Counted from the first letter of the stretch, positions 22,131 to 33,803 are shown. The stretch is DNA of 64,000 bases from Linum tenue (GCA_946122785.1 CAMGYJ010000002.1:62459703-62523702); one strand, 5' to 3'. Numbers and translations: made by a program. Notes: generated by a model not told the origin, from the sequence alone.

Positions 22131-22860
22131 CTCCTTCATCCTTCTCTCTCCTTCCTTTCTCCATTCAAACCCCCCACCACCGCCAGGAAGGCCACCACTC
22201 CTTCCGTCTCTCTCCTTCCTTCTTCCATTTCAGATATGGACACCACGACCATGGAGGAGAAGCAGAGGCACAGTGGGGGCGAGTGGAGGCGGACATCGGG
22301 GCAGGGCGATTGGCGATTCGAGGAGGAGAAGCAGGGGGTCGCGCACGGGAACGGCGAAGCGGAGGCCCTGGGTCGTCGCCGGAGAAAGAGATGGTTTGTT
22401 GATTGACGATAAGGACGACGCAAAATGATGTTGTTGCTGGGCTGGTGGCCTGCTCCGCGACAGTAAGGAAACGGAGGCGAAGGCATACGAACGGCACGGC
22501 GCTAATCGCGATGGGAAGGAGGAGGACGGTGAGGTGCAGGGGAGAGGCGAGGTGGACGGCGACGCGACAGCTAAGGCGAGGTGGACGAAGGCGTTTAGGG
22601 TCCGAGGAGGAGAGTGGAGGTGGAGATGATGGACAGGATTTTGGGAAGGTTAAGTGGGTCTCGGTTGGGGCCGGTTAGTCGGATAACCGCGGTTAATCAC
22701 CGTCGGTTACTCGTTCAACCGACCCCTTCCTTTTCCCATCTGACCACCGACCGCCAAGATAACTGGTCGGTTTTCGGTTAGCTAGTAATCGACGGTTTTT
22801 GGTTAAAACTGACGGTTACCCGCTAAGCGAAAACCGAAATGCCACCCCTACCCAAAAGAG
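22131..22860. mobile_element. hAT-like element remnant with GC-rich interior
   Basis: The right end (to about 22852) is 'accgaaatgccacccctac', the inverse of a TAGGGGTGGCA-type terminus, preceded by 'cggttaaccg'-type units like those in the element at 37574-39489. The GC-rich body (22130-22670) gives several overlapping, low-complexity reading frames on both strands, none recognisable. The left end was not found. Confidence 0.45.
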
Positions 22861-23045
22861 TTAACCTAGCCGGCCATACAACACACGTATATATACTAGC
22901 TACTAACCCTAACTTGGACAATTACTGAATGGTACTCAAACTTCTAACACCCTCCCTCAAATTGATGGTGTCTCCATAACTATTTGTATGCTAGGAACAA
23001 ATGTCAAGCTGACGCTACTACCTTTGTTAACAGATCAGCAGTTTG
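22861..23045 (-). mobile_element. Copia 3'-end fragment (LTR start, PPT and pol tail)
   Basis: On the minus strand, a polypurine tract (AATTTGAGGGAGGG) at about 22954-22967 is followed by TGTTAG, the start of an LTR running toward 22861. The flank at 22967-23045 reads like the non-coding and RNase H tail before a Copia 3' LTR. The LTR is cut at 22860 by the hAT-like remnant. Confidence 0.55.
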
Positions 23046-24340
23046 ATTTTCAGAGATAATCGGTGGTGGTTGACGATGGCGAAAGCGTGAACGAGGAGGA
23101 GAGATAAGTTGCCGATGGGGTATTGGGGTGGTCGAAATTAATTTTGGGGTTGATTCATTTATTTTTTATTATTTTATTAATTAGATAAAGGAAACATTAA
23201 AGCAATTTGTATTCTTAATTTTATTTTGGTTTGGTGTTGTTGACATGGTAATGAGATGGACAGTTGACTAACGATCAACGGTGTGTTGACCGTCCAAATA
23301 GACGGTGAAACTACGCGTCCGACCAAAATTGTCTATATGATGTATTGTTGAGATAAGAATGACAATTTCTAAAACCCGTGGATAAAGTTGATTACATGGG
23401 GACAAACTATAAATCGGGTATTAATATTAACTCTTCTCATATCTGTGCTACAAAGCCTACAACAAAGTATTAGTCGGTCTGCAAGCCTGGAGCTGCCTGA
23501 GATAAGTAGGCCCAGTGATACTGAGTACTGTTCCAACGATGGGCTGGTACCAATTTGACTTGATGGGCTGGGCCGCGGGGTAGGAACCACTTGGCACCAG
23601 AAGTTGCAGATAATGGGCTCAACAAAAGTCATTGTTAAATGGCCTGAAAATATGAATTTTGGTCAACTTTTGCTGCAGTACTCTTGATCATGAACAGTCG
23701 TTAAGATTGAAGTTAGAGATAGCATTTTGTATGTCACTCACGTAAGTTGTGTAACTTGTCATCTTAGCAGGAGTTAGGCGGAGAATGAGTCAAAGTAGTT
23801 AGACTAGTATAAGCAGTTCCAGAAACCTAATTAATCAACTGTATGGTATTTTACTATTATCAATCCCAAATTTTGACTTTCTCTCCCATAATATTTAATT
23901 GGATGACACAAATTAAGAAAAATGATTTGATCGATCTGATACACATCTCTTTCTTTGTAATCAAGGCTTAATTGACTTTGGTTAGTTTTCAATCATCAAA
24001 TTTCGTTGCGTAATCAATAGGAGTGGGTCTTCCCTATCCAAAAATGTCCACATTTACACAATGTAGAGTTACTTTCCTTCTACGACGACCCGGAAATTGG
24101 AGACCCAATCAGACAAAATCTTCATATGTCACTATCAGAGCCGTGACCCATAAGAGTAGTTCTACTATACTCCAAATTATTGGCTCCAAATTGTTGCATC
24201 CAAAGCCTAGTCGAGCAAGATCGCATTTCATTAAAAATTAGATATCTTAAAAAATCATATTTTTTACAATAGCAATTGTACACATCGATTTTTTAATATA
24301 GCAAATTTATCAATAATGGAGTCTATATCTATACCAATAG
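23046..24340. other. Intergenic sequence, no gene recognised
   Basis: Mixed AT-rich sequence. Short frames on both strands (for example 23369-23632 minus, 24023-24241 plus) match nothing known to me. Confidence 0.35.
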
Positions 24341-24344
24341 CATA

Positions 24345-24521
24345 CTACTCTCTTTCAAATAAAATAGTTAACCAATCGGCGAGAAATTCATTGCTCATTT
24401 TGTTGCGCAAATCAATCTTCACTTGTTCCATTGTTGAAAAGGTTCGCTCCATAGTAGTTGTTGAAATGGGCAATGACAACACTAGACAAATCAATCGACT
24501 AATCAATTTGTATTGTGTGTC
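24345..24521 (-). pseudogene. hAT transposase C-terminal dimerisation domain fragment
   Basis: A minus-strand frame without its own start codon reads through L-I-C-L-V-L-S-L-P-I-S-T-T-T, then M-E-R-T-F-S-T-M, then L-R-N-K-M-S-N-E-F-L-A-D-W, and stops at 24345. This is the conserved hAT dimerisation motif (as in ZMYM1/TTF-type hAT transposases in plants). About 58 codons remain. The rest of the transposase is absent: only 337 bases separate the fragment from the element end at 24858, too few for the N-terminal and catalytic parts. Confidence 0.82.
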
Positions 24522-24809
24522 CATTTCTATTTAATTTCCACTAGTTGCTATAGTCATTTTTCAAGTGAATAAACCTCATATTTCTTTTAGTCTTTTACAT
24601 TTTAGACTTTTAGAATTTTAGCTTTCATTGTTTGTTTTTCTTTAGATGAGAATCATTGGACCTAGAATTTTTAGGTTAAATTTAGAGTTTTGATTTGAAT
24701 ATGTTCATTTTACCTATTTTTCTAATTACACACATATTTATTATAAAATAACACTGGGCCGAATGACTAAAATCGACTAACTCATAAAGACTATACTATC
24801 TTCATATCC

Positions 24810-24858
24810 AAAGGGGTGGGCCCTGGCCCAGGGTGGCCACCCCCTGGATCCGCCACTG
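24810..24858. mobile_element. hAT terminus linked to the transposase fragment
   Basis: Ends 'ccctggatccgccactg' at 24858, whose inverse CAGTGGCGGATCCAGG is the typical TIR of plant hAT elements of the ZMYM1/TTF-type group. On the minus strand this would be the 5' end, with the surviving gene fragment downstream, as expected after an internal deletion. The partner terminus was not found. Confidence 0.6.
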
Positions 24859-24884
24859 CTCGATGCAGGTTGACCTTGCATCTT

Positions 24885-25200
24885 AATGTTAAAATTAAGA
24901 TTTCAGTTTATATCATAAATGAATTTAGTATGAAAAGCTAAAGATACAAATTGAACTTGTACCATAACGTTAATTGTACAAGTTCAGTTTATATCATAAA
25001 GAAAATTGCACAAAAATATATAGATACAAACTAAATGTATACAATAACATTAAATGTACAAATTAATTTTGTAAGGTAAAAGAATATTTACGAAGAAAAA
25101 CGTATATATAGATTATAAGTTCAATTTATACCTTAATATTAAAAATACAAATTTTGGTTTGTACCACACAAGAATTTTTTTAAAAAATATAGATTATAAA
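24885..25200. repeat. Degenerate tandem repeat, about 78-90 bp unit
   Basis: Units with 'acaagttcagtttatatcataaa' wording recur near 24906, 24984, 25062 and 25150. AT-rich, no coding potential. Confidence 0.55.
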
Positions 25201-25429
25201 TTGCTTTTGAGTTTTCCCTAAGAGGCGGCTTATGGCATTGTTGTGCACAATCACCATGGACTTTGGTGCGATTGGACGAGCTGATATTGATCGTGTTGCT
25301 ACTCTGTTTGGTTCAGAAGCAATAGAGAGGTTTTAGATCAAGGGTTTGGTCCCTTCGGGTGGTTGATTTCACTCAAGCGTTCGGATCTAGTACAGGTTGT
25401 GAAGTAGGGTTGGTTGTTATAGATGGAAA

Positions 25430-26075
25430 GGGAAAGAAGAAATCTGGTAAAGGAAATTCAAAACAGAACTCTAATTCTAAGGGTCTTAATCCATAGTCAA
25501 GCGATGTCTGTCACAACTAAAAAGAAGTGAGACATTTCAAGTACAACTGTCCAAGAAGAAATGGGTAACATAAGAATCGAACCTCAGTTGTCGTGTCAGA
25601 AGTGGACAATAGTTTTGAAGACCATCTCGCCTTAGTTGTTGATGAAAAGGCACATCATGACAATGTTGGTTCTGGATACTGCATCCTCTTATTATATGTC
25701 TCCGAACAAGGATTGATTTTCATCCTACAAGCATATAGATGGTGTTGTTTGCAAAGTGGTTGATCAGGTCTATCAAGGTTCGCACACATGGTGGTTCGTT
25801 CTATACCATGAACAATGTCAAACATGTCCCACAAATGACAAAGAATCTGATCTCTTTAAGTCTTCTCAACAGCATGGGTCTCAATTTCAATGGAAAAGAT
25901 GAAGTTGTGTATATCTGCAAAGGTTCAAGAAAAGTACCGAAAGGCATGAAGTGTGACATCTTGTATGCATTATAAAAGGGTATGGGTTGTCATGTTCTGT
26001 TATTGTTGTATCTCTAAGGTTCATCAAGAAGATATGACCACTCTCAGCACATAAGACTAGGTTATATAAGTGAAC
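25430..26075 (+). pseudogene. Copia gag knuckle-protease fragment
   Basis: Decayed plus-strand relative of the element at 28.9-34.1 kb. It keeps a lysine-rich linker, a damaged C-x-N-x-K/E-V-R-H-F-K-Y-N-C-P-R-R knuckle near 25510-25560, the acidic V-D-N-S-F-E-D-H-L-A-L-V-V-D-E-K-A-H stretch near 25600, D-T-A-S-S-Y-Y-M-S-P-N-K-D (protease) near 25680 and the start of the GAG-pre-integrase region near 26040. Frameshifts and stops throughout. A hAT-like element interrupts it at 26076; it resumes at 26834. Confidence 0.82.
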
Positions 26076-26833
26076 GGATGGCAATGGGGCGGGTTTGGGG
26101 CGCGTTTTCCCAAACCATCCTCATCCCCGCTTTCAAATATTCAAACTCGTACCCGCCTCATACCCTTGCGGGGGAAGGTTTTCAAAACTCATCCCCATAC
26201 CCATGAGTTTCGGTACCCATGGGTAATACCCGCCCCGTACATCCAACATCATTATACCTAAGATTTTACATATACATTTTCAATTATAAAGCTAAATAGA
26301 CCTACTATATCATTAAGTCATCAAATATACAATAAATTCTTAATATGGTTCAATCGTATGATCCTAAAATATCTATTAATCAATAAGATAGAGTATAATA
26401 TTTTTCAAATCATTAGTTTCTAACTATGATACATCTACTAAGTAATACTTAATTAATATAATTATCTTGTTAACAAGAGGGAAAAGTAAAAGAATGAAGA
26501 GAGAAGTGATAAGTGACGTAAAGGGATTAAATTTGGATTTGGATGACCACTCGATTGCATTTCTACTGTAATCTTAAGTTTCCTTCACTATCACTTGAAA
26601 GGTTTCAATTTTATCAATGTATATTTTATATGTGAAGAAATATTCTTTGTGGGTCGGGCATGAGTATGAGTGTGGGGCGGTGGAAGCTAAAACCATACCC
26701 GCCTCATACACATCCTACTTTTTACGGGGTTTTCCTATACCCGCTCTATACCCAGTCAATGTGGGGATTCCCTCACATTGACTGGATCGGGGATAGTCGG
26801 GCACTCGCAGTCATGGGTTTGATTGCCATCCTA
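26076..26833. mobile_element. hAT-like element inserted in the Copia fragment
   Basis: Left end GGATGGCAATGGGG, right end 'gattgccatcct' (inverse AGGATGGCAATC), so the termini share GGATGGCAAT inverted. The Copia reading breaks off at the left edge and resumes at the right edge, which places the insertion. The expected 8-bp duplication is blurred (agtgaac-like on both sides). Subterminal 'cccgcctcataccc' units, AT-rich centre. Confidence 0.7.
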
Positions 26834-26895
26834 TGAAGAGGGGATGCAAGCTTTATCAAAGAGTGGTCTTCTTTGCGCTCCTAAGGTCTCACGAT
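26834..26895 (+). pseudogene. Copia fragment, continuation
   Basis: Resumes the GAG-pre-integrase text (G-M-Q-x-L-S-K-x-x-L-L-C-A) after the hAT-like insertion, then ends where similarity to the intact element at 28.9 kb is lost. Confidence 0.65.
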
Positions 26896-27139
26896 AGTAT
26901 TTATGAAATACAAGAGCATTTACATTAAAAAAAATTACATTAGAAAACTGTGAAAGTAATGATGATTATAGCTAGAGCGACATATTCATCTATTCCTTAC
27001 TGTAAAAATTTGCACATAAATATCGATGTGGTATGTGATAGAAACCCGGATCTCTAGCAGAAAGCGAAATGAAAGCGATCAACGAGGGGTTGATCGTTCG
27101 GGGTAATAGAGGAAGTGGTTTAATTTGGGGAATGGAAAT
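26896..27139. other. Spacer, possibly LTR-derived
   Basis: From about 27033 ('tgatagaaacccggatctct') the text resembles the edge of an LTR, but no second copy was found. No gene. Confidence 0.3.
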
Positions 27140-27481
27140 TAAGGGGTGATTTGCTTTAAGGATTTTATAACGAGGATTTTGTCATGGATTTGCTAATTAA
27201 AAACCTTGGGATTTATTAGGGATTTTGGGCATTATGGATTTGAGGAAATCTTTTGTTTGTTGAGCTATTTTTATCATGGATTTGATGGTTTTTCAGTTTG
27301 TCTCCAAATCCCAGGGTATGAGGTGAGATTTACAAATCCGTGGAGCCCCAAATCAGTGGACCCCACGGATTTGGTACCCTCAATTTTGGCTCAACAAACA
27401 ATGGCTTGTGGACAAATCCTTCATGTGTGGGATTTGAGAACCAAATCCCACCTCCAAATCCTTGAAGCAAACGACCCCTAA
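27140..27481. mobile_element. PIF/Harbinger (Tourist-like) MITE, 336 bp
   Basis: The element 27143-27478 starts GGGGTGATTTGCTTTAAGG and ends with the inverse of GGGGTCGTTTGCTTCAAGG. It is flanked by TAA on each side (27140-27142, 27479-27481), the 3-bp TWA target of this superfamily. The interior is rich in 'aaatcc/ggattt' repeats and non-coding. Confidence 0.85.
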
Positions 27482-27700
27482 GAAAATGAGAAGGGAGAGA
27501 GGAGAGAGATCTGCGGCAGCATGCAGCTTGGGGAAAGGAAAGGAAGTGGCTCGGCAGAGAGAAGGAGAAGACAATTAGGGATAGGAATTTAGGTTTAATT
27601 TTAGTGGCTAATTCTCATTTACAAAAATATTTATATAACTGGATAATTCTTTAATACTACCCCAAATTATAAATTTCCCGACAAATAACTCACAATAAAT
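27482..27700. other. Spacer, no gene seen
   Basis: A purine-rich stretch (27485-27560) then AT-rich sequence. Nothing recognised. Confidence 0.3.
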
Positions 27701-27710
27701 TCCAATAAGT

Positions 27711-27862
27711 CATAACTATTAGTATGAATATCCTAACCTATTAGTATGAATTTCCCGATAAGTCATAACTATTAGTATGAATATCCTAACCTACAAACAA
27801 TCCGAATAATCAAACCGCAGAAAATGAGGGTTACTATCAGTATGAATATCCTAACCTACAAC
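27711..27862. repeat. Short direct repeats 'agtatgaatatcctaacct'
   Basis: The phrase appears near 27721, 27774 and 27838, with a further truncated copy ('attagtatgaatttcccg') near 27750. Spacing is irregular (53 and 64 bases). Confidence 0.6.
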
Positions 27863-28927
27863 TTTCTTGTCATAAATTGTTGGGATAGACCCATATATAA
27901 TACTTAACCACTTTCTTACATTTCTTGGAGGGCGTATCATTTGTAATTTTGTATGTTTTATTTTATAAGTTGCCTATGCATTTGTATACCGCATATTGAA
28001 CGAGAAGGGAAACAAGAAAACAACCAGAAAGTCAAAAAGTGGCGATTAGATGATTGAACCAAAGCTACACAAAATATATCTCCGATTGTCATAAAAGACG
28101 AATACATGTATTTTTGTCAAAGAATTGCATGCCTTTGAACATTACATGAATTAGAACGTTTAACAGAAAAAAGGACTAATATACAGAAATAAAGCCCCAC
28201 CCCAAATACATAGACGCTTTTTAGTGGACTGAGATTGATAGACGGTAGCTGTTGTTGGACGTTTCCTCCCATTATTGTGTTTTTATTGAGACAGTCTCGG
28301 TGGGACAGGCAAAAGTTGCTTTGTTTCTTCTTCTTCTTCTTGATCATCATGGGGGAAACGCGGAGATTGAGTGAGTAGCAGAGACGCCACAGTCGTGTTG
28401 TCTGGCAGTGCAAAAAGAATCCTATTTTGTACCTTCTGGACATGTCAGTGGGTTTGCACTTTGCAGTGACGAAAAAGGAATATATAGAGAGAGAGAGAGG
28501 GTAGACTTTGTTTGTTGGATTGGGCGAGTCAACCACGACGTACACATACAGGAATAACAATTGAATCAACAAATCTGCAATTTGGAAGGATGTAAAGAAA
28601 TTTGGCGCTGCTCTGCTCATCATTATTATCCATGGCTGGCTTCGCGCGTCCGGCCACTGGACACTAGCTAGCTAGCTACCGGAACTCCGTCTCATGATCA
28701 CAAACAGAAAAGCGCGTCTCATGCAGCCAACTTTGAAACTGCTCACCTTCCCGTTCCCACAACACCATCACCCTTCACGTTTTTTTTCCTTCCTGACTTC
28801 TTGATAGTATAGGTTTGTTTTCTACTTAGGTTAATTACAATTATCAGGTTCAAGATAAATGGTAATATTACAGGAGTATGTCATTATACACGTTACGTTT
28901 TTATTATACATATCTTCCTCGTCCGTA
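27863..28927. other. Intergenic sequence, no gene recognised
   Basis: A 168-codon minus-strand frame (28117-28623) has no recognisable domain and crosses simple-sequence runs (polylysine from TTC/CTT repeats). I do not call it a gene. Confidence 0.4.
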
Positions 28928-28932
28928 GTTAT

Positions 28933-29232
28933 TGTTACAAACGCGCTGCTACGGATCGGAAATCGCCAGAATCGACAAAGCAAGAATACGAAAGCGAGAA
29001 TCGAAAGAACACAGACACACGATTTACGTGGTTCACTAACACGATGTGTGTTAGCTAGTCCACGGGCGAGAGAGAGCCAGTTTCACTATATCCGAGGAGA
29101 TTACAAATTACAGAGGAGAATGAGAAGTATTTATAGTACTTCTCCATGTGGGTCTAAACCTAATCCAATCTAGCAAAGGAAACCCGATTACCAGTCGTAG
29201 CGGCTGATAATCCGATTCAAGTCATATCAACA
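28933..29232 (-). repeat. 3' LTR of the Copia element
   Basis: 300 bp, with a TATAAATA on the minus strand at 29128-29135. Compared by eye with the 5' LTR it has four base differences over about 278 aligned bases. It lacks a 52-base stretch and has a 22-base stretch the other copy lacks, both at the U3 edge. The polypurine tract (minus AAAGGTGGAGATT) adjoins at 29233-29245. Confidence 0.88.
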
Positions 29233-29326
29233 AATCTCCACCTTTACTTGAATCCTCTTCCTCTGAAATCTCTGATGTGCTCTGCTCCTTCTCTCTCTCT
29301 CGCCATCAATGCCCCGTAGGGCGGAG

Positions 29327-32300
29327 TCACCCACTCAAGACATTCAGCAAGTCCAAGCAGTGTTGGAACTTGCCATGTGGAACCGGCTTCGTGAACATAT
29401 CAGCAGGATTATCCGCGGTGCCAACCTTCTTCACCTTAATCCTCTTCTCTGTCCTCAAGAAATGATACCTCACATCGATGTGCTTAGTCCTCTCATGGTG
29501 GACTTGATCCTTGGCCAAGCATATTGCACTCAAACTGTCGCAATACACCACTGCCTGATCATGATGTAGACCCAGATCACCAACCAGTCCCTTCAACCAT
29601 ATTCCCTCCTTAGCAGCTTCTGTCAACGCCATATACTCTGCCTCAGTAGTAGACAATGTCACCGCTGACTGCAGAGTTGCCTTCCAGCTCACTACAGAAC
29701 TCCCAAGAGTGAATACATAACCGGTCATCGATCTCCTCGTGTCAACATCTCCAGCATAGTCCGAGTCAGAATACCCAGACACCAAGCACTCTGCATCACT
29801 TCCGAAGCTAATGCCCACATCAGGTGTACCCTTAAGGTACCGAAAGATCCTCTTCACAGCCTGCCAATGCTCCTTCCCAGGTTGTATCATAAACCTGCTG
29901 ACAACACTAACAGCATGTGCAAGATCAGGTCTAGTGCATACCATAGCGTACATCAAGCTACCTACTGCACTAGCATATGGGACTCTCGACATGTACTCCT
30001 TCTCAGCCTCTGACTGCGGTGCATACACCGAGGATAGATGAACATTTGAAGCACTAGGAGTATTTAAGGGCTTTGCTGAAGACATGCCAAACCTCGACAG
30101 TATCTTCTGGATGTAGCTCTTCTGTGACAAGAAAAGCTTCTTCTTCGACCTGTCCCTGTAAATCTCCATACCCAGGATCTTCTGAGCAGCTCCCAAATCC
30201 TTCATCTCAAACTCAGCACTGAGAAGCCCCTTTAACTTCTGGATATCAGACTTCGACCTTGCAGCTATGAGCATATCATCTACATACAGAACTAGATATA
30301 TCATCGAACCATCCTCTGCCTTGCTGTGATATACACAACAATCATATGGACTTCTGCTGTAGCCCAACTCAAGCATGTAACTGTAAAATCTCTTGTACCA
30401 CTGCCTCGGAGATTGCTTAAGTCCATACAAGGACTTCTTCAGCTTACAAACATAGTCTTCTTTTCCAGGAACCTCGAATCCTTCTGGCTGAGTCATGTAA
30501 ATTTCTTCCTCCAACTCTCCATGTAGGAAAGCTGTCTTCACGTCTAGCTGCTCGAGCTCCAACTCATAATGTGCCACTATTGCTAGTAGCACTCTGATCG
30601 AAGTATGTCTGACCACTGGTGAGAAAATCTCATTGTAGTCAACTCCTTCCCTCTGCGAGAAGCCTCGTGCAACCACCCGAGCTTTAAATTTCATGCCCTC
30701 TTTAGAAGTGATTCCTTCCTTCTTCTTGTAGATCCACTTGTTTGTAACAATCTTCCTTCCCTGTGGTCGTTTGACTAGCTCCCAAGTCTGATTCCTGTCA
30801 TGGGATTCCATCTCATCTCCCATTGCGGCAAGCCACTGATCAGCTTCACCACCCGAAACTGCTTCTTTATAGGACTGTGGCTCTCCTGCATCCATTTCCT
30901 CAGCAACCTGAAATGAATACGCCACCATGTCCTCGAAGCCATACCTCTGTGGAGGTACTCCTGCAGTCGCTCTCTTCGGTCTACCGGAAGCAATAGACTG
31001 TTTAGCTCGTGCACTGGACTCTAAAGTTTCTGGCTCTGCAGAGACATCCTCATCATGTTGATCTTCTCCACCTTGGTGCTCAAACTCACTCTCATTGAGA
31101 GTTTGCAGCTCCACCTGCTTATCAACATTCCTGCTACCTTCAACAACAGTGACCTTCAACATGGGGTTAAACATAGACTTCTCATCAAATATCACATTTC
31201 TACTAAGTATAACTCGATGCTCAGAAGGTGACCAGACTCGAAATCCCTTAACTCCATCTCCGTAACCCACAAATACACCCTTCTTTGCCCTTGGGTTCAG
31301 TTTACCCTCATCCACATGATAATAAACAGGACACCCAAACACTTTCAGTGAAGAGTAATCAGCAGGCTTACCATACCACACCTCATAAGGAGTCTTACAC
31401 TCGATACCAGTGTGAGGTCCACGGTTGATCAGGAAGCACACCATGTTTACTGCTTCTGCCCAGAATCTTCTCTCTAGTCCAGCATTAGAGAGCATGCACC
31501 GTTCTCTCTCCAACAATGTCTGGTTCATCCTTTCTGCAACGCCATTCTGCTGGGGTGTATCTCTAACAGTCCGATGACGGGCAATCCCTTCATCCTTGCA
31601 GAATTCGTTGAACTCAGAACTACAAAACTCCAGACCATTGTCCGTTCGTAGCTTCTTGATCTTCTTCATGGTCTGATTCTCCACCAATGTCTTCCACTGC
31701 TTGAACTTCGTGAAAGCCTCACTTTTCTGCTTCATCATGAAAATCCAAGTAAATCTCAAATAATCATCAATAATAGACAGAAAATACCTGCTGCCTCCAA
31801 TGGATTCAACTCGTGAAGGACCCCAACAGTCGGAGTGGAGGTAATCCAGTATCCCCTTCGTCCGGTGGATACCCTTCTTGGGAAACTTGCTGCGATGTAG
31901 CTTCCCAAACACACAATGCTCACAGAATTCCAAATTCTGCACCTTGTACCCGCAAAGAAGATCCCTCTTCGATAGAACTTGCATTCCCCGTTCACTCATA
32001 TGCCCCAGTCTCATGTGCCAGAGAGTGGTCATATCTTCCTGTTGAACCTGAGACGATGCAACTGCAGCAGAACCAGACAACACAGACCCTTGTAATGCAT
32101 ACAAGGTCCCACGCTTCACGCCCTTCAATACCTTCCTCGAACCTTTGCAGACATACACAACTCCACCTTTTCCTTTGAAGCTGAAGCTCTTGCTGTCGAG
32201 TAGACTCAAGGAGATCAGGTTCTTTGTCATTCGTGGAACATGCCTGACATCATTCACGGTACAGAACGAATCATCATGTGTCCGAACCTTTATGGACCCG

Positions 32301-33271
32301 ATTCCAACAACCTTGCAGACAGCTCCATTAGCCATGACCACGTTACCACCATCTATCTGCTCGTAGGTTGTGAAACAATCCCTGTTCGGAGACATATGGT
32401 ATGAGGCTGCAGTATCCAGAAACCACACATCACCACGATGTGCCTTCTCATCTACAGGCAAGGCGAGATCGTCTTCAGAACTGTTGTCCACTTCTGCCAC
32501 GGCAACTGAACCTTGTTTCTTCTGTTGCCCTCTTCTCTTGGGACAGTTGTACTTCCAATGCCCCACTTCCTTACAGTTGTGACAAGCATCACCTGGCTGT
32601 GGACCGGGACCCTTGGAATTCTTGCTCGAATTCCCTTTACCACATTTCTTCTTTCTCTTTCCACCTGTAACAGCCAAACCCGATGCCTCACCACCTGTAC
32701 CAGATCCGGACGCCTTATGTCTGATCTCTCTCGTATGAAGAGCAGACCTGACATCCTCCAACGACACGCTTTCTTTACCAGCAATAAAAGAATCAACGAA
32801 ATTCTAATATGAACTCGGCAAAGAAATCAGCAGGATTAGGGCAGCATCCTCGTCATCAACTTGAACATCTATATTACGCAGATCTAGCAAAATAGAGTTA
32901 AGCTGTTCGAGATGTTCCCTCAAAGGCGTACCTTCTTGCATCCTCAAGCTAAACAACCGTTGCTTGAGATGCAGCTTGTTGGTTAGAGACTTAGTCATGT
33001 ACAGACTCTCTAGTTTCAACCACAAGCCCGCGACAGTCTTCTCAGCAGCGACTTCAATGATGACGTCATCAGACAACGATAGCATGATGGTCGAGTGGGC
33101 CTTCTCCTCCAGGGTATTCCACTCATCGTCATCGACCGCTGCCTTCTTCTGTTTCGCAGACAGCGGCCCCCGCAGCCCTTGCTGTTTCAATAAAGCCTGC
33201 ATCTTGATCTGCCATATAGCGAAGCTGTTCTTCCCCGTGAACTTTTCGATCTTCATGTTCACCGACGTCAT
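29327..33271 (-). pseudogene. Copia gag-pol polyprotein, one in-frame stop
   Basis: The frame opens at ATG 33271 (M-T-S-V-N-M-K-I-E-K-F-T-G-K-N), runs 155 codons of gag, meets a TAG at 32804-32806 and continues in the same frame to 29327, about 1,314 codons in all. Homologous gag proteins usually have Glu at this place, so a single GAG-to-TAG change is likely. Numbered from codon 32767: zinc knuckle C62-C75 (C-H-N-C-K-E-V-G-H), protease D-T-A-A-S near 118, GAG-pre-integrase L-W-H-M-R-L-G-H near 254, integrase core with H-S-D-C, R-T-D-N-G and G-V-A-E-R, RT with Y-V-D-D-M, and RNase H with S-D-S-D-Y-A-G, T-E-A-E-Y and T-K-H-I-D-V-R. Apart from the stop all domains look complete. The protein would copy and integrate the element; this copy needs readthrough or help in trans. 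Confidence 0.93.
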
Positions 33272-33310
33272 TCTTCTGAATCGAAAACCCTAGCCTGATT
33301 TCCAGCCGCG

Positions 33311-33327
33311 GCTCTGATACCACTTGT
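33311..33327 (-). promoter_or_regulatory. Primer-binding site 2 (tRNA-iMet type)
   Basis: On the minus strand AGTGGTATCAGAGCC directly follows the LTR-like unit 33328-33502 and precedes the gag leader. It complements the 3' end of plant initiator tRNA-Met, the usual Copia primer. The same 18 plus-strand bases (ggctctgataccacttgt) occur at the outer primer site. Confidence 0.85.
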
Positions 33328-33502
33328 CATAACCGGGCCGCTCAATTAGTACGATATTGTCCGCTTTGGGCCAAGCCCGCACGGATTTACTCTTGGGTGT
33401 CCTCCCCAAAAGGCCTCGTACTAATTGGGCTAGGTGGACTCTAATATACAAGGGTTCCTTCCCTTGTATTTCCGATGTGGTACTTGGATTGTACCCTAAC
33501 AA
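33328..33502 (-). repeat. Internal LTR-like unit (TRIM type)
   Basis: 175 bp, begins TGTCAT and ends CTAACA on the plus strand, with a primer site on one side and a purine tract (minus CTTGAGGGGAGGAT, 33503-33516) on the other, as an LTR would have. Its sequence is unrelated to the outer LTRs. The wording ('gatattgtccgctttgggcc', 'cccaaaaggcctcgtacta') resembles LTRs of small plant TRIM/LARD families. Confidence 0.75.
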
Positions 33503-33516
33503 TCCTCCCCTCAAGA

Positions 33517-33803
33517 CAAGGACCACGAACTTCGTGTCCTCACCTCAGCGATTATCTTGATCCGCCAGACACCTTGTATCGATGGGCTTCTCGATACAAG
33601 GATTTTCCCAGACGCGGAACTCTCTTTGATCCGCCAAACAGACGTGGATCTCTCCACTAGACAAACGCGGACCTCCCTCGATCCGCCAGATGAGCCCAAA
33701 CGTGGATCTCTCGTGGATCCACCAAACCAGACGGAGATCGCAAATCCCGAGGTCACCGAATGAGGGTCCACCAAACTGACGTCCACCACCCCGCACCGAA
33801 CCA
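33517..33803 (-). repeat. Repeat-rich internal block of the TRIM-like unit
   Basis: Degenerate units of about 40 bp built on 'gatccgccaaac..acgtggatctct' recur five or six times. It lies between the outer primer site and the inner polypurine tract, exactly where a TRIM's short non-coding interior would be. Reading frames on both strands here are repeat artefacts. Confidence 0.7.

Noticed and set aside
22136..22678. Overlapping GC-rich frames on both strands
   Set aside because: Same kind of element interior; translations differ by frame and look random.
28117..28623. 168-codon minus-strand frame as a gene
   Set aside because: No recognisable domain, crosses a (TTC)n run coding for polylysine, and shows no promoter or splice support.
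33328..33502. Solo LTR inserted into the Copia leader
   Set aside because: A solo LTR would have a short target duplication and no adjacent polypurine tract or primer site; here both flank it.
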